This document shows positions 7,240 through 16,941 of a stretch of DNA of 64,000 nucleotides, in pieces. The translations under genes were made by a program, and so were the position numbers. The DNA is from Bacteroidota bacterium (GTDB lineage: Bacteria > Bacteroidota > Ignavibacteria > Ignavibacteriales > Ignavibacteriaceae): assembly GCA_020161395.1 (NCBI GenBank), contig JAIUOE010000015.1, positions 1-64,000 on the forward strand, in the 5' to 3' direction. Under the pieces are notes generated by a model, which had not been told where the DNA came from, made no database searches, and was given only the letters and a program-made list of their open reading frames with translations. Positions within the stretch are counted from its first letter, which is position 1. Every line of letters starts with the position of its first letter.

Positions 7240-10200
7240 CTACTTCAGGAGAAGCATTTTACGGGTTTGAGTGAATTTTTCTGATTCAAGCCTGTAAAAA
7301 TATACACCGCTTGCAAGTTTGCCTGCGTCAAATGATACCGAATGTTTACCGGGGCTCAACTCTTCATTTAAAAGAGTTTTTACCAGAGCACCGGTGTTAT
7401 CATATATTTTTAATGATACCCGTGCATTTTCAGGTATACTGAAGTTGATTTTTGTATTCGGGTTGAAGGGATTCGGATAGTTTTGGGATAACTCATACTC
7501 GTTCGGGATTTCTGTGCCAGGTTCTTTTACAGAGACAGGATTAGGATTGTATTTTGCTCCCATTCTGGAAAAGATGGTATCTACATTTGCTTTTGTGACA
7601 TTGATTGAGTTGAGAGGAGAATTTCCTCTTCCGACAATTATAGCGGTGTGCCAGGTAAGTGTCGTTTGATCGTTTAAGAGAACAGGGTAGCTAGCAACAG
7701 TAGTTCTCTGATCAACCCCCGTATTGTTTATCCATCCTCTGTTCAAGACAGGATCACCCGAGTAGACAAAAAGCGGATTGATTTTAGTGCAGTCAACACC
7801 TCCTCTTACATCACCGAATGTCCAGGTGCAAGGGTCGAAATATTGCCCGACTTTGTCTTTGCCCGTATGGTAGTTTCTTACTTCCGCAGGAGTATTTGGA
7901 TCACCATGCGTCGGGTGCGACTGCATATAGTGTTGAGACACATTCATTCCACTGTTTATTGCACCGGGGAAAAGGAGATTTTCAAATGGTTTTCCCAATG
8001 GAAGCATAGCGGTATCAAGCGGGATATCGATACCGTTCTCATAAGTGCCATTGTTGTTGATATCTGTAAAACTGACTCCTGGGATGTAGACCGGATTTCC
8101 AAAAAGCATCGAATTGTAGATAGCAGGTGGATTATCTCCAAATAAGGGATCTGCAAATTCGTTGTAACACACCACGGAATTTCTTAAAGTATCGGTAGCT
8201 GCCAGGTCGTCATTCGCCTCACCGAGGTCGGGATCACTTTGAATTCCGAGAATAAAGTCAACTATCTCAGGTGACAGGTTCCCTTTTTTAACTATTTCAT
8301 ATCTGATAAATACCGCATCTCTCATTGCAGGGGCATCCGAATTCGGGAACGCATACAGGGTTTGTCTGACTTCGATTCCCTTGGGTTCCTCCAAAAATCT
8401 TCTTGTAGCTGAGGGTACACCGTCATTAAAAACGGTGAAATAAGAAACCTCTCCCAGTATCTCCGGCATATCTTCATCCGGATCCCATCTTCCGTTTTGA
8501 TTCAAATCGACAGGATCATATATATTATTGTTGTTTCCGTCCCAGTATTTTGCACCGAGTGAAACAGCCCCTTTCCATCTTTGCCATGAAGTACCAAATG
8601 CGGTATCGGTAAGTGCTACCCTGTATATTCCATTTCTGGGATCGTTTGCAGGATAACCAACCAGACCGGCTCTAAAATCCAGAATCCTTGAAGCACTAAA
8701 TTCACCTGCAGCCCAAACATTTGATCCGGTAAAGCCCGAGAGAAGGAACCCGTGAGAGAAAACAGTTAACACTGAATCATATTTGAGTCCGCCTCCCGAT
8801 GGAGTTGAAACATCTGCAATATTACCATTGTAGTCGAACGGAACAATCAGGCGTCCTGTTTTCAATTCTGCACTGCTTGGGAGGTCACTGTAAGGACACG
8901 CTATTATATTTTGTGCAGTGGTTGAAGTACCAAAAGCATTTTGTACAGAGACAGAATATCTTAGCAGATCACCCTCTTGAGCAACTTTTATGAAATTTCC
9001 AAATATCTTGTCTCCCGGCAACGAGTCATTGTGGTTCCCGTCATCGAAAAGCTGAAGGTCGTAGGGGATATCATTAAGGTAACCAGTTAATTTTGCCTCT
9101 GTGACGGGGGATTCCGAACCGGCAAAAACTTTAATTTTAATCGTATCTCCGGCAGTTACGGAAGCGGAATTTGCCTCATAGTCGTAAATAACGGGTGGAG
9201 TTGAATTATCCTGGAGTCCAAGTGCATTTGTCCAGAACAATTTTTGAGCACCTTGAGGGTTGTTCCTGTCACTAGAAAATGTGATGAAGGGTTTGACGGA
9301 TTGTGAATTGAGGTTCAGGTTCGCATCAACACCGGGATATTTTGTAACCTGAACCGGGTTTCCCCATGTTGCACCCTCGTCGCTGCTTTTGGAGTAAAAG
9401 ATATTGGTGCGGGAGTATTTCCCAAAAACTTTTACTGTCTTTGAAAAGAAGATGTAAATATCGTTGTTTGAGTCTCTGAACAAACGGGGGAGAGCAAGAG
9501 ATGCCGAGGTATCTTCGTGTACTATGACAGTATCCTGCCAGGTATTTGTGGAAATGTACTTTACAAAAAAGATTCTTTTACTTGATGTGGCTGCAGTTTG
9601 CTGAGCCGCCATATAGAAACTGCCATTTCCGATACTCAAAAGAGACGGATTCATGAACAGCGAAAATCCCAAGGATACATAGTTTTGCCAGCTGGTACCA
9701 TTATCCGTACTTCTGACGGTACCCGTGAGACTTGTAGAGTTGGAGCTTGTCAGGATGAGTCTCCCTTCACCCAGGTGGACAACTGAGAATATTCTGTATG
9801 CCTGACTTGTGAAAGTACCATTCGCTATCGTCATCCGAATGTTTGGAGTCCAGGTAACTCCACCGTCATCGGAATACTTGTAGATTGTATGCCTGCTTGA
9901 TCCCGTCTTGATGAAAAGAAGCAATCTGTTGTTGTTTCCTTTAATGAGATGTGCTCCACGCCACGCATCTTCAATACTCCCGTTTATGACAGTATCAAAA
10001 ACGGTTTCTTCATTCTGCCACTGATTACCTCCGTCTGTACTTTTCCGCATAAAAAACCGGATTCTGCCGGTTGTTTCGAATTTCGACCAGAGGGCGTACA
10101 TTTCGTTATTACCAAAGTCAACAACTTCTCCATGAAGATGTTTGAAGTTATCATCAGGAAAAGGAGTGTTGAATAAAGTGCTTTGTGGATATGCCATGCT

Positions 10201-10242
10201 TGTAAAGAGGCAAAGCAATATTCCGGTAAACATCAGTTTCAT
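7240..10242 (-). CDS. Large secreted BNR-repeat protein with T9SS C-terminal domain
   Basis: About 1000 residues with a signal peptide (MKLMFTGILLCLFTSMAYP) then Gln. The N-terminal third has several Asp-box/BNR motifs (STDGGNQW, SDDGGVTW, STDNGTSW, SSDEGATW) typical of sialidase-like beta propellers. The middle has two Asp/Asn-rich calcium-loop-like segments (DGNNNNIYDPVDLNQNG and DINNNGTYENG). The last 80 residues are a type A T9SS sorting domain with QNYPNPFNPNTKI and SGVYFYRLES. It is probably exported by T9SS and held at the surface. No catalytic sialidase arginine triad was assigned, so a binding role is as likely as an enzyme. An upstream ATG at 10257 is possible. Confidence 0.85.
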   Translation of the reverse strand: MKLMFTGILLCLFTSMAYPQSTLFNTPFPDDNFKHLHGEVVDFGNNEMYALWSKFETTGRIRFFMRKSTDGGNQWQNEETVFDTVINGSIEDAWRGAHLIKGNNNRLLLFIKTGSSRHTIYKYSDDGGVTWTPNIRMTIANGTFTSQAYRIFSVVHLGEGRLILTSSNSTSLTGTVRSTDNGTSWQNYVSLGFSLFMNPSLLSIGNGSFYMAAQQTAATSSKRIFFVKYISTNTWQDTVIVHEDTSASLALPRLFRDSNNDIYIFFSKTVKVFGKYSRTNIFYSKSSDEGATWGNPVQVTKYPGVDANLNLNSQSVKPFITFSSDRNNPQGAQKLFWTNALGLQDNSTPPVIYDYEANSASVTAGDTIKIKVFAGSESPVTEAKLTGYLNDIPYDLQLFDDGNHNDSLPGDKIFGNFIKVAQEGDLLRYSVSVQNAFGTSTTAQNIIACPYSDLPSSAELKTGRLIVPFDYNGNIADVSTPSGGGLKYDSVLTVFSHGFLLSGFTGSNVWAAGEFSASRILDFRAGLVGYPANDPRNGIYRVALTDTAFGTSWQRWKGAVSLGAKYWDGNNNNIYDPVDLNQNGRWDPDEDMPEILGEVSYFTVFNDGVPSATRRFLEEPKGIEVRQTLYAFPNSDAPAMRDAVFIRYEIVKKGNLSPEIVDFILGIQSDPDLGEANDDLAATDTLRNSVVCYNEFADPLFGDNPPAIYNSMLFGNPVYIPGVSFTDINNNGTYENGIDIPLDTAMLPLGKPFENLLFPGAINSGMNVSQHYMQSHPTHGDPNTPAEVRNYHTGKDKVGQYFDPCTWTFGDVRGGVDCTKINPLFVYSGDPVLNRGWINNTGVDQRTTVASYPVLLNDQTTLTWHTAIIVGRGNSPLNSINVTKANVDTIFSRMGAKYNPNPVSVKEPGTEIPNEYELSQNYPNPFNPNTKINFSIPENARVSLKIYDNTGALVKTLLNEELSPGKHSVSFDAGKLASGVYFYRLESEKFTQTRKMLLLK

Positions 10243-10257
10243 GTTTAAACCTGCCAA

Positions 10258-10460
10258 TTTGATGGTTCTGTGCCTTAATTAGAGAATCAAGTATTATTTT
10301 TTTCTATCTTTAATTTAATAAAATAATTCGAATTAATAATGATCAAGTATTTTTCAAAAAATTTCAGTTTAATGGAAAAAATTATTCCAAACCTCTTGAC
10401 TGTGAAATATTTATTTCGTAACTTGAAATAAACATTACAATCTTTCCTAAAAATGAAACA
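10258..10460. promoter_or_regulatory. Divergent promoter region between the BNR gene and the M20 peptidase gene
   Basis: 203 nt, strongly AT-rich. On the + strand TTGACT at 10396-10401 is followed 17 nt later by TAACTT(G) at 10419-10425. This is a partial match both to a sigma70-like promoter and to the Bacteroidota form, and is the likeliest promoter for the M20-cyanophycinase genes. Nothing convincing was found for the - strand. Confidence 0.35.
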
Positions 10461-11567
10461 ATGATTACAATAGACAAAAACAGACTGATCGAGATATTTA
10501 CGACACTCGTAAAAATTGATGCATTATCTCAAAACGAGAAGGCAGTTGCCGATTTTGTAAGAGAATTTCTCACCGGCAAGCAGGTTGTGATTTCCGAAGA
10601 CAATTCCAGAAGCGCTACGGGCAGCAACACCGGCAATATTATAATAAAGCGGGGCAAGGGGGGGAAGATGATGCTGACCTCTCACATGGACACAGCACGA
10701 ACAACGGCAGGAATAAAAGTTGTTATTGATGAGAAAACAGGAAAGATTTCTTCCGATGGAAAAACGATACTGGGTGCTGATAACCGTCAGGGGATGGCTA
10801 TTCTTCTTTATTTATTGGAAATAGCTGAAAACAACTCTGAAATTGATGATTTTACCGTGGTTTTCACGACATGTGAAGAGACCACTCTCGGTGGTTCGAA
10901 AAATCTGCAGGTTCCGAAGTGGGTGGAGGCAGGTCTCGTATTCGATTCATCACATCTCCCCGGAAAGTTTGTTTTCAGAGCTCCGGGTTCCAAAACTTTT
11001 ACTATTGAAATCTTTGGAAAGGCTTCTCATTCAGGAATAGCCCCCGAAGCCGGTATTAATGCCATAGCCATTGCAGCCGCCGCCATTTCAAAACTGAAAC
11101 AGGGACGGCTGGATGAGGACACCACAATGAACATCGGTATAATCTCCGGTGGTACTGCGGTAAATGTTGTACCGGAGAAGGTTGTTCTGACCGGTGAAGT
11201 CCGTTCCTTTAAGCCCGACCGCCTTGAAGAAGAACTTGAGAGGGTGTTGGATACTTTTGGTACGGAAGTTTTTAATGCCGGAGCAACCATCAAGATTGAC
11301 ACTTATGAAGATTTTACTCCCTACGAACTTTCACCCGATCACCTTGCTTACAAAATGATCTACAAGGCGATTGAAGAATCGGGGATGGAAGCAAAACCGG
11401 TAATCTCATTTGGGGGAAGTGATGCCAATTCATTCAACGGACTTGGTATTCCTTCGGTTAATATCGGAATTGGAGCTCAAAATCCTCATGCAAATGATGA
11501 ATTTGTATTGATGGACGATTTTATTGCAGCCGCAAAAATTGGATTAAATCTGGTGAGAAAAAAATGA
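10461..11567 (+). CDS. M20 family zinc peptidase (PepT-like)
   Basis: Cytosolic di-zinc amino- or dipeptidase of 368 residues. The metal-site motifs appear in order: H75 and D77 in TSHMDT, D107 in LGADNRQG, E139-E140 in TTCEETTLGG, D162 in VFDSSH, and a C-terminal His in NPHANDEF. The middle is a dimerisation/lid domain (FGKASHSGIAPEAGINAI). No signal peptide is visible. It ends with a 4-nt overlap with the cyanophycinase gene, so the two are translationally coupled. I infer that it trims peptides released by the hydrolases of this locus; the exact substrate is unknown. Confidence 0.9.
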   Translation: MITIDKNRLIEIFTTLVKIDALSQNEKAVADFVREFLTGKQVVISEDNSRSATGSNTGNIIIKRGKGGKMMLTSHMDTARTTAGIKVVIDEKTGKISSDGKTILGADNRQGMAILLYLLEIAENNSEIDDFTVVFTTCEETTLGGSKNLQVPKWVEAGLVFDSSHLPGKFVFRAPGSKTFTIEIFGKASHSGIAPEAGINAIAIAAAAISKLKQGRLDEDTTMNIGIISGGTAVNVVPEKVVLTGEVRSFKPDRLEEELERVLDTFGTEVFNAGATIKIDTYEDFTPYELSPDHLAYKMIYKAIEESGMEAKPVISFGGSDANSFNGLGIPSVNIGIGAQNPHANDEFVLMDDFIAAAKIGLNLVRKK

Positions 11568-12412
11568 AAAAATTATTTATTTTAAGTGTGTTATTCAGTT
11601 TCGTTCTTTTTCCGCAACCGAAAGGAAAACTCCTCATAATTGGCGGGGGATCGCGTCCTGAATATATGATGAAGAAATTTATTGAACTTGCCGGTGGATA
11701 TGATGCAAAAATCGTGATAGTACCGAATGCAAGTTCTGTTCCCAAGGATGAAGCCTGGGATCACAGTACCGAATTTGTGAAGCTTGGATGTAAAAATGTG
11801 AAGGCTCTTTATTTTGGGAGAGCTGAAGTTGATTCTCCTCAGAATCTTGCAGAACTTGACGGAGTAACCGGAGTCTTTTTCTCAGGTGGTGATCAGGCAA
11901 AACTTTTCAAAGAAGTGGGTAAGAGCAAATTTTTTGACAAGATAAAAGCTATTTATAACAATGGTGGAATAATCGGTGGCACCTCCGCAGGGGCAGCCGT
12001 AATGAGTAAAGTAATGATAACGGGTGAGGAATTGTTAGTGAAAGACTCAACACTGAGTTTTTTCACGGTTCACGCTAAAAATGTTGAAACGACAGAGGGC
12101 TTCGGCTTTTTGACAGATGTAATTATCGACCAGCATTTCCTCGTAAGAAAGAGACAGAACAGGCTTATTACCACAACGATAGAACACAATCTTCCAGGAA
12201 TCGGAATTGATGAATCAACAGCAATTCTGGTTGACAAGGGGAGATATTTTACAGTGGTGGGCGAGAGCGGGGTTCTTGTAATCGATCCGACAAAAGGTAA
12301 AAGAAAAAAAGACAATAAAAACGGAATGGTTTCAGCCACTGATATCACGATGCATCTATTGATGGATGGTGACAGATATGACATGAAGACCAGAAAAGTT
12401 TTATCTAAATAA
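11564..12412 (+). CDS. Secreted cyanophycinase (peptidase S51)
   Basis: Serine peptidase of the class-I glutamine-amidotransferase-like fold. Cyanophycinases cut the poly-Asp/Arg storage polymer cyanophycin into beta-Asp-Arg dipeptides. S141 in GGTSAGA is the nucleophile. The motifs FFSGGDQ (about 105-111), DQHF with H191, and GIGIDEST match cyanophycinase closely. Unlike the cytosolic CphB, it begins with a signal peptide (MKKLFILSVLFSFVLFP, then Gln), so it should act outside the cytoplasm, like bacterial CphE enzymes. It overlaps the M20 peptidase by 4 nt. Substrate assignment rests on family motifs only. Confidence 0.87.
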   Translation: MKKLFILSVLFSFVLFPQPKGKLLIIGGGSRPEYMMKKFIELAGGYDAKIVIVPNASSVPKDEAWDHSTEFVKLGCKNVKALYFGRAEVDSPQNLAELDGVTGVFFSGGDQAKLFKEVGKSKFFDKIKAIYNNGGIIGGTSAGAAVMSKVMITGEELLVKDSTLSFFTVHAKNVETTEGFGFLTDVIIDQHFLVRKRQNRLITTTIEHNLPGIGIDESTAILVDKGRYFTVVGESGVLVIDPTKGKRKKDNKNGMVSATDITMHLLMDGDRYDMKTRKVLSK

Positions 12413-12431
12413 CATAATAATGGAGTTACCC

Positions 12432-13541
12432 ATGAAAAAAACATTACTTTTTTCTGCTTTTTTAGTTGCAATCATGCTTTTTGATGTTGCAGCACAGAAT
12501 GCCGTTTACCAGTCAGGAAAGATCGAACTTACCCTCCGTACCTACGGAAGAGTGAGAATCGGTATGATGAACAACGGTGCATATGTCCGTCAGTTGGATC
12601 GTGCATCATTGCTTTATAACATGCAGGACACCGCCACCTTTGATTATCTCGAAGATGCTGATGACGAAATACTTCCCGATACAGTAGATAACCCAACCTG
12701 GGGAGATGTGGAACTCACTTCGAGGATAAACAGTGACTATTCAAATCAATCACCACTTCTGAAGGCTGATATTCACCTTTACGGCTGGGCAAACAAAGGC
12801 TATGCCATTGTTAAATATGTAGTAAAAAGTCAGGAAACTGCCGCTTATCAGGGAAGATTCGGTCTTGAAATGATTCCTCAGGTGGAAGGTGCGTATGGAA
12901 ACGAAATAATGACCTACGACCCCGCAAAATGGCTTTTCAGTTTCAGCAAGACCAATTATTTCGGTTTGAAAATATTAAACCTTCAGGTACCTTCAGCCCA
13001 CAACTTCGAATGGTATGAAGGATACAATGTTGATACCTCGCTTACCAGATGGATGACAGACGGTCAATACGAAAACTTCCATTGGGCAGGTATTGACGGT
13101 GGAACAGCAGTTTTTGGAACCTCTCCTGTTGCAACAAATCCAAATGATTCAACCATTATGTACATAGCGATTGCTGTCGGACTCGATTCCTTGGAGATGA
13201 ATGCAAACATCGACTCCGCAACTGCAAAATACAACCAGTTGACAGGCATTTTGGATGAAACTCCTGTTGCTTCAATCACTGATTACAAGATGTATCAGAA
13301 CTATCCAAATCCTTTCAATCCATCGACGAAGATAGTTTTTGATGTACCACAGGCATCGAATGTAAATCTTTCAGTATATGATCTCCTTGGTAATAAGGTG
13401 GCAGAACTTGTAAACGGATATCAGAATGCCGGCAGACAGTCGGTCAATTTTGATGCCTCAAAACTTTCAAGTGGAGTTTATTTCTACACTTTGAGAGCAG
13501 GGGCAACCGTTATAACAAACAAAATGATTTTAAGCAAGTAA
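12432..13541 (+). CDS. Secreted protein of unknown function with T9SS C-terminal domain
   Basis: 369 residues. A signal peptide ends VAA before Gln. The central 260 residues are Trp/Tyr/Asp-rich and beta-rich, and I do not recognise them. The last 80 residues are a canonical T9SS sorting domain (YQNYPNPFNPSTKI, SGVYFYTLRAG). ATG at 12432 is chosen over 12420 because GGAG lies 7 nt before it and the signal peptide then starts MKK. It follows the cyanophycinase gene by 19 nt and is probably in the same transcript, ended by the hairpin just downstream. Confidence 0.85.
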   Translation: MKKTLLFSAFLVAIMLFDVAAQNAVYQSGKIELTLRTYGRVRIGMMNNGAYVRQLDRASLLYNMQDTATFDYLEDADDEILPDTVDNPTWGDVELTSRINSDYSNQSPLLKADIHLYGWANKGYAIVKYVVKSQETAAYQGRFGLEMIPQVEGAYGNEIMTYDPAKWLFSFSKTNYFGLKILNLQVPSAHNFEWYEGYNVDTSLTRWMTDGQYENFHWAGIDGGTAVFGTSPVATNPNDSTIMYIAIAVGLDSLEMNANIDSATAKYNQLTGILDETPVASITDYKMYQNYPNPFNPSTKIVFDVPQASNVNLSVYDLLGNKVAELVNGYQNAGRQSVNFDASKLSSGVYFYTLRAGATVITNKMILSK

Positions 13542-13543
13542 AG

Positions 13544-13585
13544 AGTGACGAGCGAAGAGTGGCGGGATCCCGATCCCGTCACTTT
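13544..13585 (+). terminator. Intergenic hairpin after the T9SS protein gene
   Basis: An 11-bp GC-rich stem pairs 13559-13569 with 13572-13582 and is followed by TTT. The upstream word AGTGACG at 13544-13550 could instead pair with CGTCACT at 13577-13583. So the region can form two exclusive structures, as terminators with an anti-terminator do. It separates the T9SS gene from the RpiR regulator. Confidence 0.5.
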
Positions 13586-13603
13586 CTCCTCCGAACAAAG
13601 ACT

Positions 13604-14458
13604 ATGCGTTACCGCCAGTTAAAAGAGCTGATAGAGGAGAGGTATAACTCTCTGCCGAAGAATCAGAAGAAAATCGCCGACTTTTTTCTGATTAACTTTG
13701 ACCGGATACCATTTTTGAGCGTACAGGAGATATCCGGGAGTTCTCATGTCTCCGTTGCCTCGATAGTAAGATTTGCCCAAAATCTTGGTTTTTCGGGTTT
13801 TTCAGAGATAAGAGATGAAATATCGGAACTTCTACAGACAGAAATCAACAGCAACAAAGACCTCTTTCCACTGATAGAGATGGAAGACGGTGATAAAAAC
13901 ACCCTGACAGAGGTAGCCAACCTCGACATAAAAAACATCAACGAAACACTTCATTTGATAGACCGGGAGAAATTCTCATCGGCTGTTTCGCTCCTTTCGG
14001 GTGCTGATGAAGTTTTTACGGCAGGTATGGGAATATCTTATCTTCTGGCTGAAGTGTTGGGTTATCAGCTCACACAGATCGGAATTAAAGCCCGCAATTT
14101 CAGAAATGGCTGGGCTTCATTTCAGGAAGAGAGCCTTTTTATATCACAAAAAGGTGTACTGATTGTTTTCTCCTTCCCTCCATACTCCGTCGAAACAATT
14201 GATCTTGCAAAATCCGCAAAAATGCGGGGCATCAAGGTTATTTCGATTACAAACAAATCGACCTCACCAGCAGCAATGTATTCCGATATTTCACTTACCG
14301 TAAGATCGGAAAATATGCTTTACACCAATTCTTTCGCAGCCATTTCTGTCCTTATTAACGCTCTTACCACAGAAGCTGCAAGGCTTAACAAAAAAAGAGC
14401 CAAGGACTGGTTGCTTAAACTTAATGAAATTGAACAAGGCCGCCTCATCAACCAATAA
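13604..14458 (+). CDS. RpiR/MurR family transcriptional regulator
   Basis: 284 residues. The N-terminal helix-turn-helix domain is at about residues 1-75, with LSVQEISGSSHVSVASIVRF as the DNA-binding helices. A SIS sugar-isomerase fold follows (about 115-250, with GMGISYLL and ITNKSTSPA), which in this family binds a phosphosugar or related effector. ATG at 13604 starts in register with the family. An open frame from a GTG at 13559 would place the start inside the terminator-like hairpin and is rejected. The TonB receptor gene follows 9 nt later, so this is the likely local regulator of the uptake and T9SS genes downstream. Confidence 0.92.
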   Translation: MRYRQLKELIEERYNSLPKNQKKIADFFLINFDRIPFLSVQEISGSSHVSVASIVRFAQNLGFSGFSEIRDEISELLQTEINSNKDLFPLIEMEDGDKNTLTEVANLDIKNINETLHLIDREKFSSAVSLLSGADEVFTAGMGISYLLAEVLGYQLTQIGIKARNFRNGWASFQEESLFISQKGVLIVFSFPPYSVETIDLAKSAKMRGIKVISITNKSTSPAAMYSDISLTVRSENMLYTNSFAAISVLINALTTEAARLNKKRAKDWLLKLNEIEQGRLINQ

Positions 14459-14467
14459 GAGGAAATC

Positions 14468-16924
14468 ATGAAAAGATTTATTCTTTTTCTATTGTTTATA
14501 GTCCCTGTCGCACAAGCCGGAATCACCGGTAAGCTGGCAGGAAGGGTTACGGACGCCATCACCGGTGAGCCGTTGATCGCAGCCACCATCGTAATAGAGG
14601 GAACAAAACTCGGAGCCTCGACCGATACGGACGGCAGATTTGTGATCCTGAATGTTCCTCCGGGAGTTTACAGGATAAAAATCACCTATGTCGGGTATGA
14701 GCATCTTACCTTCGAGGGAGTAAAGATTGTGGTTGATCAGACCACAACCATCGACTTCAAATTGAAACCTGTCTCCATGACAACTGACGAAGTGGTTGTT
14801 ACCGCGAACACTCCTCTTATCCAAAAAGATCTGACAAGTTCCATCTCCGTGGTTGGACGGGACGAAATTGAATTGTTACCCGTCGGCAATTTTAGTGATC
14901 TGCTCGCACTGCAGGCAGGTGTGGTGGGAAGCGGAAACAATCTTCATATCAGAGGCGGGAGATCAAACGAAGTTGCATACATGATTGATGGCATGTATGT
15001 TACTGATCCGTTACTTGGTGGTCTGGCGACCCAAATCAATAATGATGCGATACAGGAGATGAGCCTTCTTTCAGGAACATTTAACGCGGAATACGGGAAT
15101 GCACTCAGCGGAGTTGTAAACATTGTTACCCGGGATGGTGCTGACAAGTTTTCAGGAAAGCTGGAAGTGCGGTCTTCCAATTTTGGGGTTGAAAGATATT
15201 CAAAATTGAACGAATTGAGGATAAGCGGAAGTCTTGAAGGGGCTATAATTCCAAACGCACTTAGATTTTTCCTTTCAGGCGAGCAGTTGAATGAAGGAAG
15301 TTATCTTCCATTTGGATATAACAATGCCCAGTCATTTTTCACGAAACTGACTCTGACAGCAATTCCACAGTTCAGGTTGACAATCTCGAACAGAGGCAGC
15401 AGGGGGTTGAGACAGAGCTACAATCACGACTATAAATATATACCGGAGCAGTATTTAAAGAGACGGACCGACAGTTGGCAATCTGCATTGACTGCCACAC
15501 ATACTGTCAGCCAGTCATTGTTCTACGACATAAGATTCTCGTACTTCAATCAGGGATTTTATTCCGGACTTGACAAAGATACTTCGCAGTATCTCCCTGT
15601 AAGTTCAAGGGTTTATCAGTCAAATACAGGAAACGGTTTTGAGTTTTATGCACTTGCTGATCCGACCGTGCTTACGGACAGCAGGACGACCACACTTGAT
15701 TTTAAAGGTGATGCGGTCTGGCAGATAAATAATAATAATGAAGTGAAGTTTGGTGCCCAGTTCAAGACTCATAACCTGATGCTCTACAGTATCGAGGACC
15801 CAAAGAGAAATTTCCCATATAAAAACAATTATACAACATCGCCCTTCGAGATTGCCACTTATGTACAGGACAAAATTGAACTTGCATATCTTGTCATCAA
15901 CCTCGGACTCCGTTATGATTTTATGAATGCAAATGTGGAATTCAGGGCTAATCCTCTTGATCCTGCTTCGGTTGTAAAAGTTAAATCGCGTTCGCAGTTC
16001 AGTCCAAGAATAGGTATTGCCCATCCTATTTCCGATAAAACAAAGCTCCACTTCGCATACGGGCACTTCTTCCAGAATCCTGAGTATCAGTTCCTGTTCC
16101 AAAACAAACAATACGATATTCAGGTGAGAGAGCCGCTGTTTGGTCAGCCTGATCTGGATGCTCAACGCACCATTGCTTATGAAGTGGGTGTTTCGCATCA
16201 GTTCTCTGACCGGGCTGCCGTTTCAGTAACTGCATATTATAAAGATGTGACCGGATTGATTGGAACCCGCTACTTCTTCCCGTTTACCGAGGGAAGATAT
16301 GTCGGTTATACCCTGTATGTGAACGAGGATTATGCCAATATGAAAGGTTTTGAAGTAAATCTTGACATCAGACCCGACAAATACTTCTCGGGCGGCTTGA
16401 CTTACACATATTCAGTTGCAAAGGGAAGTGCTTCCTCAGAAACTGAGCAGTACCCCGGCACTTCTGAATCCACCCTCTTATATTATCTGGATTTCGATAA
16501 AACGCATGTAATTAACGGAACAGCATCATTCACCATACCGAATGGTGAAGGTCCAAAGGTGTTTGGATCACCCTGGTTTGAGAATATGGATTTCTCATTC
16601 ATCTTTTCCTGGTCCTCTGGTTATCCATACACACCTTCAGGGAGAGATGTCGGTTTTGTTGTGAAGAATTCACTCAGACAGCCATCAACCTGGTCGATGG
16701 ATCTGCTTATTGGAAAGGATGTGACGATATTCAATAATATCCGCCTTCGTCTTTTTGCCGAGATTCTTAATCTGACAGATAACAGGAACATCGTTTATGT
16801 TTATCCCGATACAGGGGAGCCCGACTTCACATATGTTGGTGGTCACTCGAAAGAATATATGGAAGATCCTTCAAACTACGGGGCACCGAGGCGAATCCGT
16901 CTTGGGGCGACTTTAAGATTTTAA
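14468..16924 (+). CDS. TonB-dependent outer-membrane receptor with carboxypeptidase-like N-terminal domain
   Basis: 818 residues. A signal peptide ends near AQA. A CarboxypepD_reg-like beta-sandwich follows at about 20-100 (GRVTDAITGEPLIAATIVIEG). The plug domain is at about 110-225 (IRGGRSNEVAYMIDGMYV, SGVVNIVTRDG), then a 22-strand-type barrel ends in RLGATLRF. Such receptors import oligomeric nutrients with TonB energy. No SusD-like partner is visible. GAGG precedes the start. Context (RpiR regulator upstream, secreted cyanophycinase-like enzymes either side) suggests uptake of peptide or dipeptide products, by inference only. Confidence 0.93.
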   Translation: MKRFILFLLFIVPVAQAGITGKLAGRVTDAITGEPLIAATIVIEGTKLGASTDTDGRFVILNVPPGVYRIKITYVGYEHLTFEGVKIVVDQTTTIDFKLKPVSMTTDEVVVTANTPLIQKDLTSSISVVGRDEIELLPVGNFSDLLALQAGVVGSGNNLHIRGGRSNEVAYMIDGMYVTDPLLGGLATQINNDAIQEMSLLSGTFNAEYGNALSGVVNIVTRDGADKFSGKLEVRSSNFGVERYSKLNELRISGSLEGAIIPNALRFFLSGEQLNEGSYLPFGYNNAQSFFTKLTLTAIPQFRLTISNRGSRGLRQSYNHDYKYIPEQYLKRRTDSWQSALTATHTVSQSLFYDIRFSYFNQGFYSGLDKDTSQYLPVSSRVYQSNTGNGFEFYALADPTVLTDSRTTTLDFKGDAVWQINNNNEVKFGAQFKTHNLMLYSIEDPKRNFPYKNNYTTSPFEIATYVQDKIELAYLVINLGLRYDFMNANVEFRANPLDPASVVKVKSRSQFSPRIGIAHPISDKTKLHFAYGHFFQNPEYQFLFQNKQYDIQVREPLFGQPDLDAQRTIAYEVGVSHQFSDRAAVSVTAYYKDVTGLIGTRYFFPFTEGRYVGYTLYVNEDYANMKGFEVNLDIRPDKYFSGGLTYTYSVAKGSASSETEQYPGTSESTLLYYLDFDKTHVINGTASFTIPNGEGPKVFGSPWFENMDFSFIFSWSSGYPYTPSGRDVGFVVKNSLRQPSTWSMDLLIGKDVTIFNNIRLRLFAEILNLTDNRNIVYVYPDTGEPDFTYVGGHSKEYMEDPSNYGAPRRIRLGATLRF

Positions 16925-16941
16925 CTGAGGGAGATTGAACA

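Noticed and set aside
13559-13603. GTG start for the RpiR regulator
   Set aside because: It lies inside a terminator-like hairpin and adds residues absent from the family; ATG at 13604 is in register.
15620-16198. 192-codon - strand ORF
   Set aside because: Antisense to the TonB receptor barrel, with no protein-like features.
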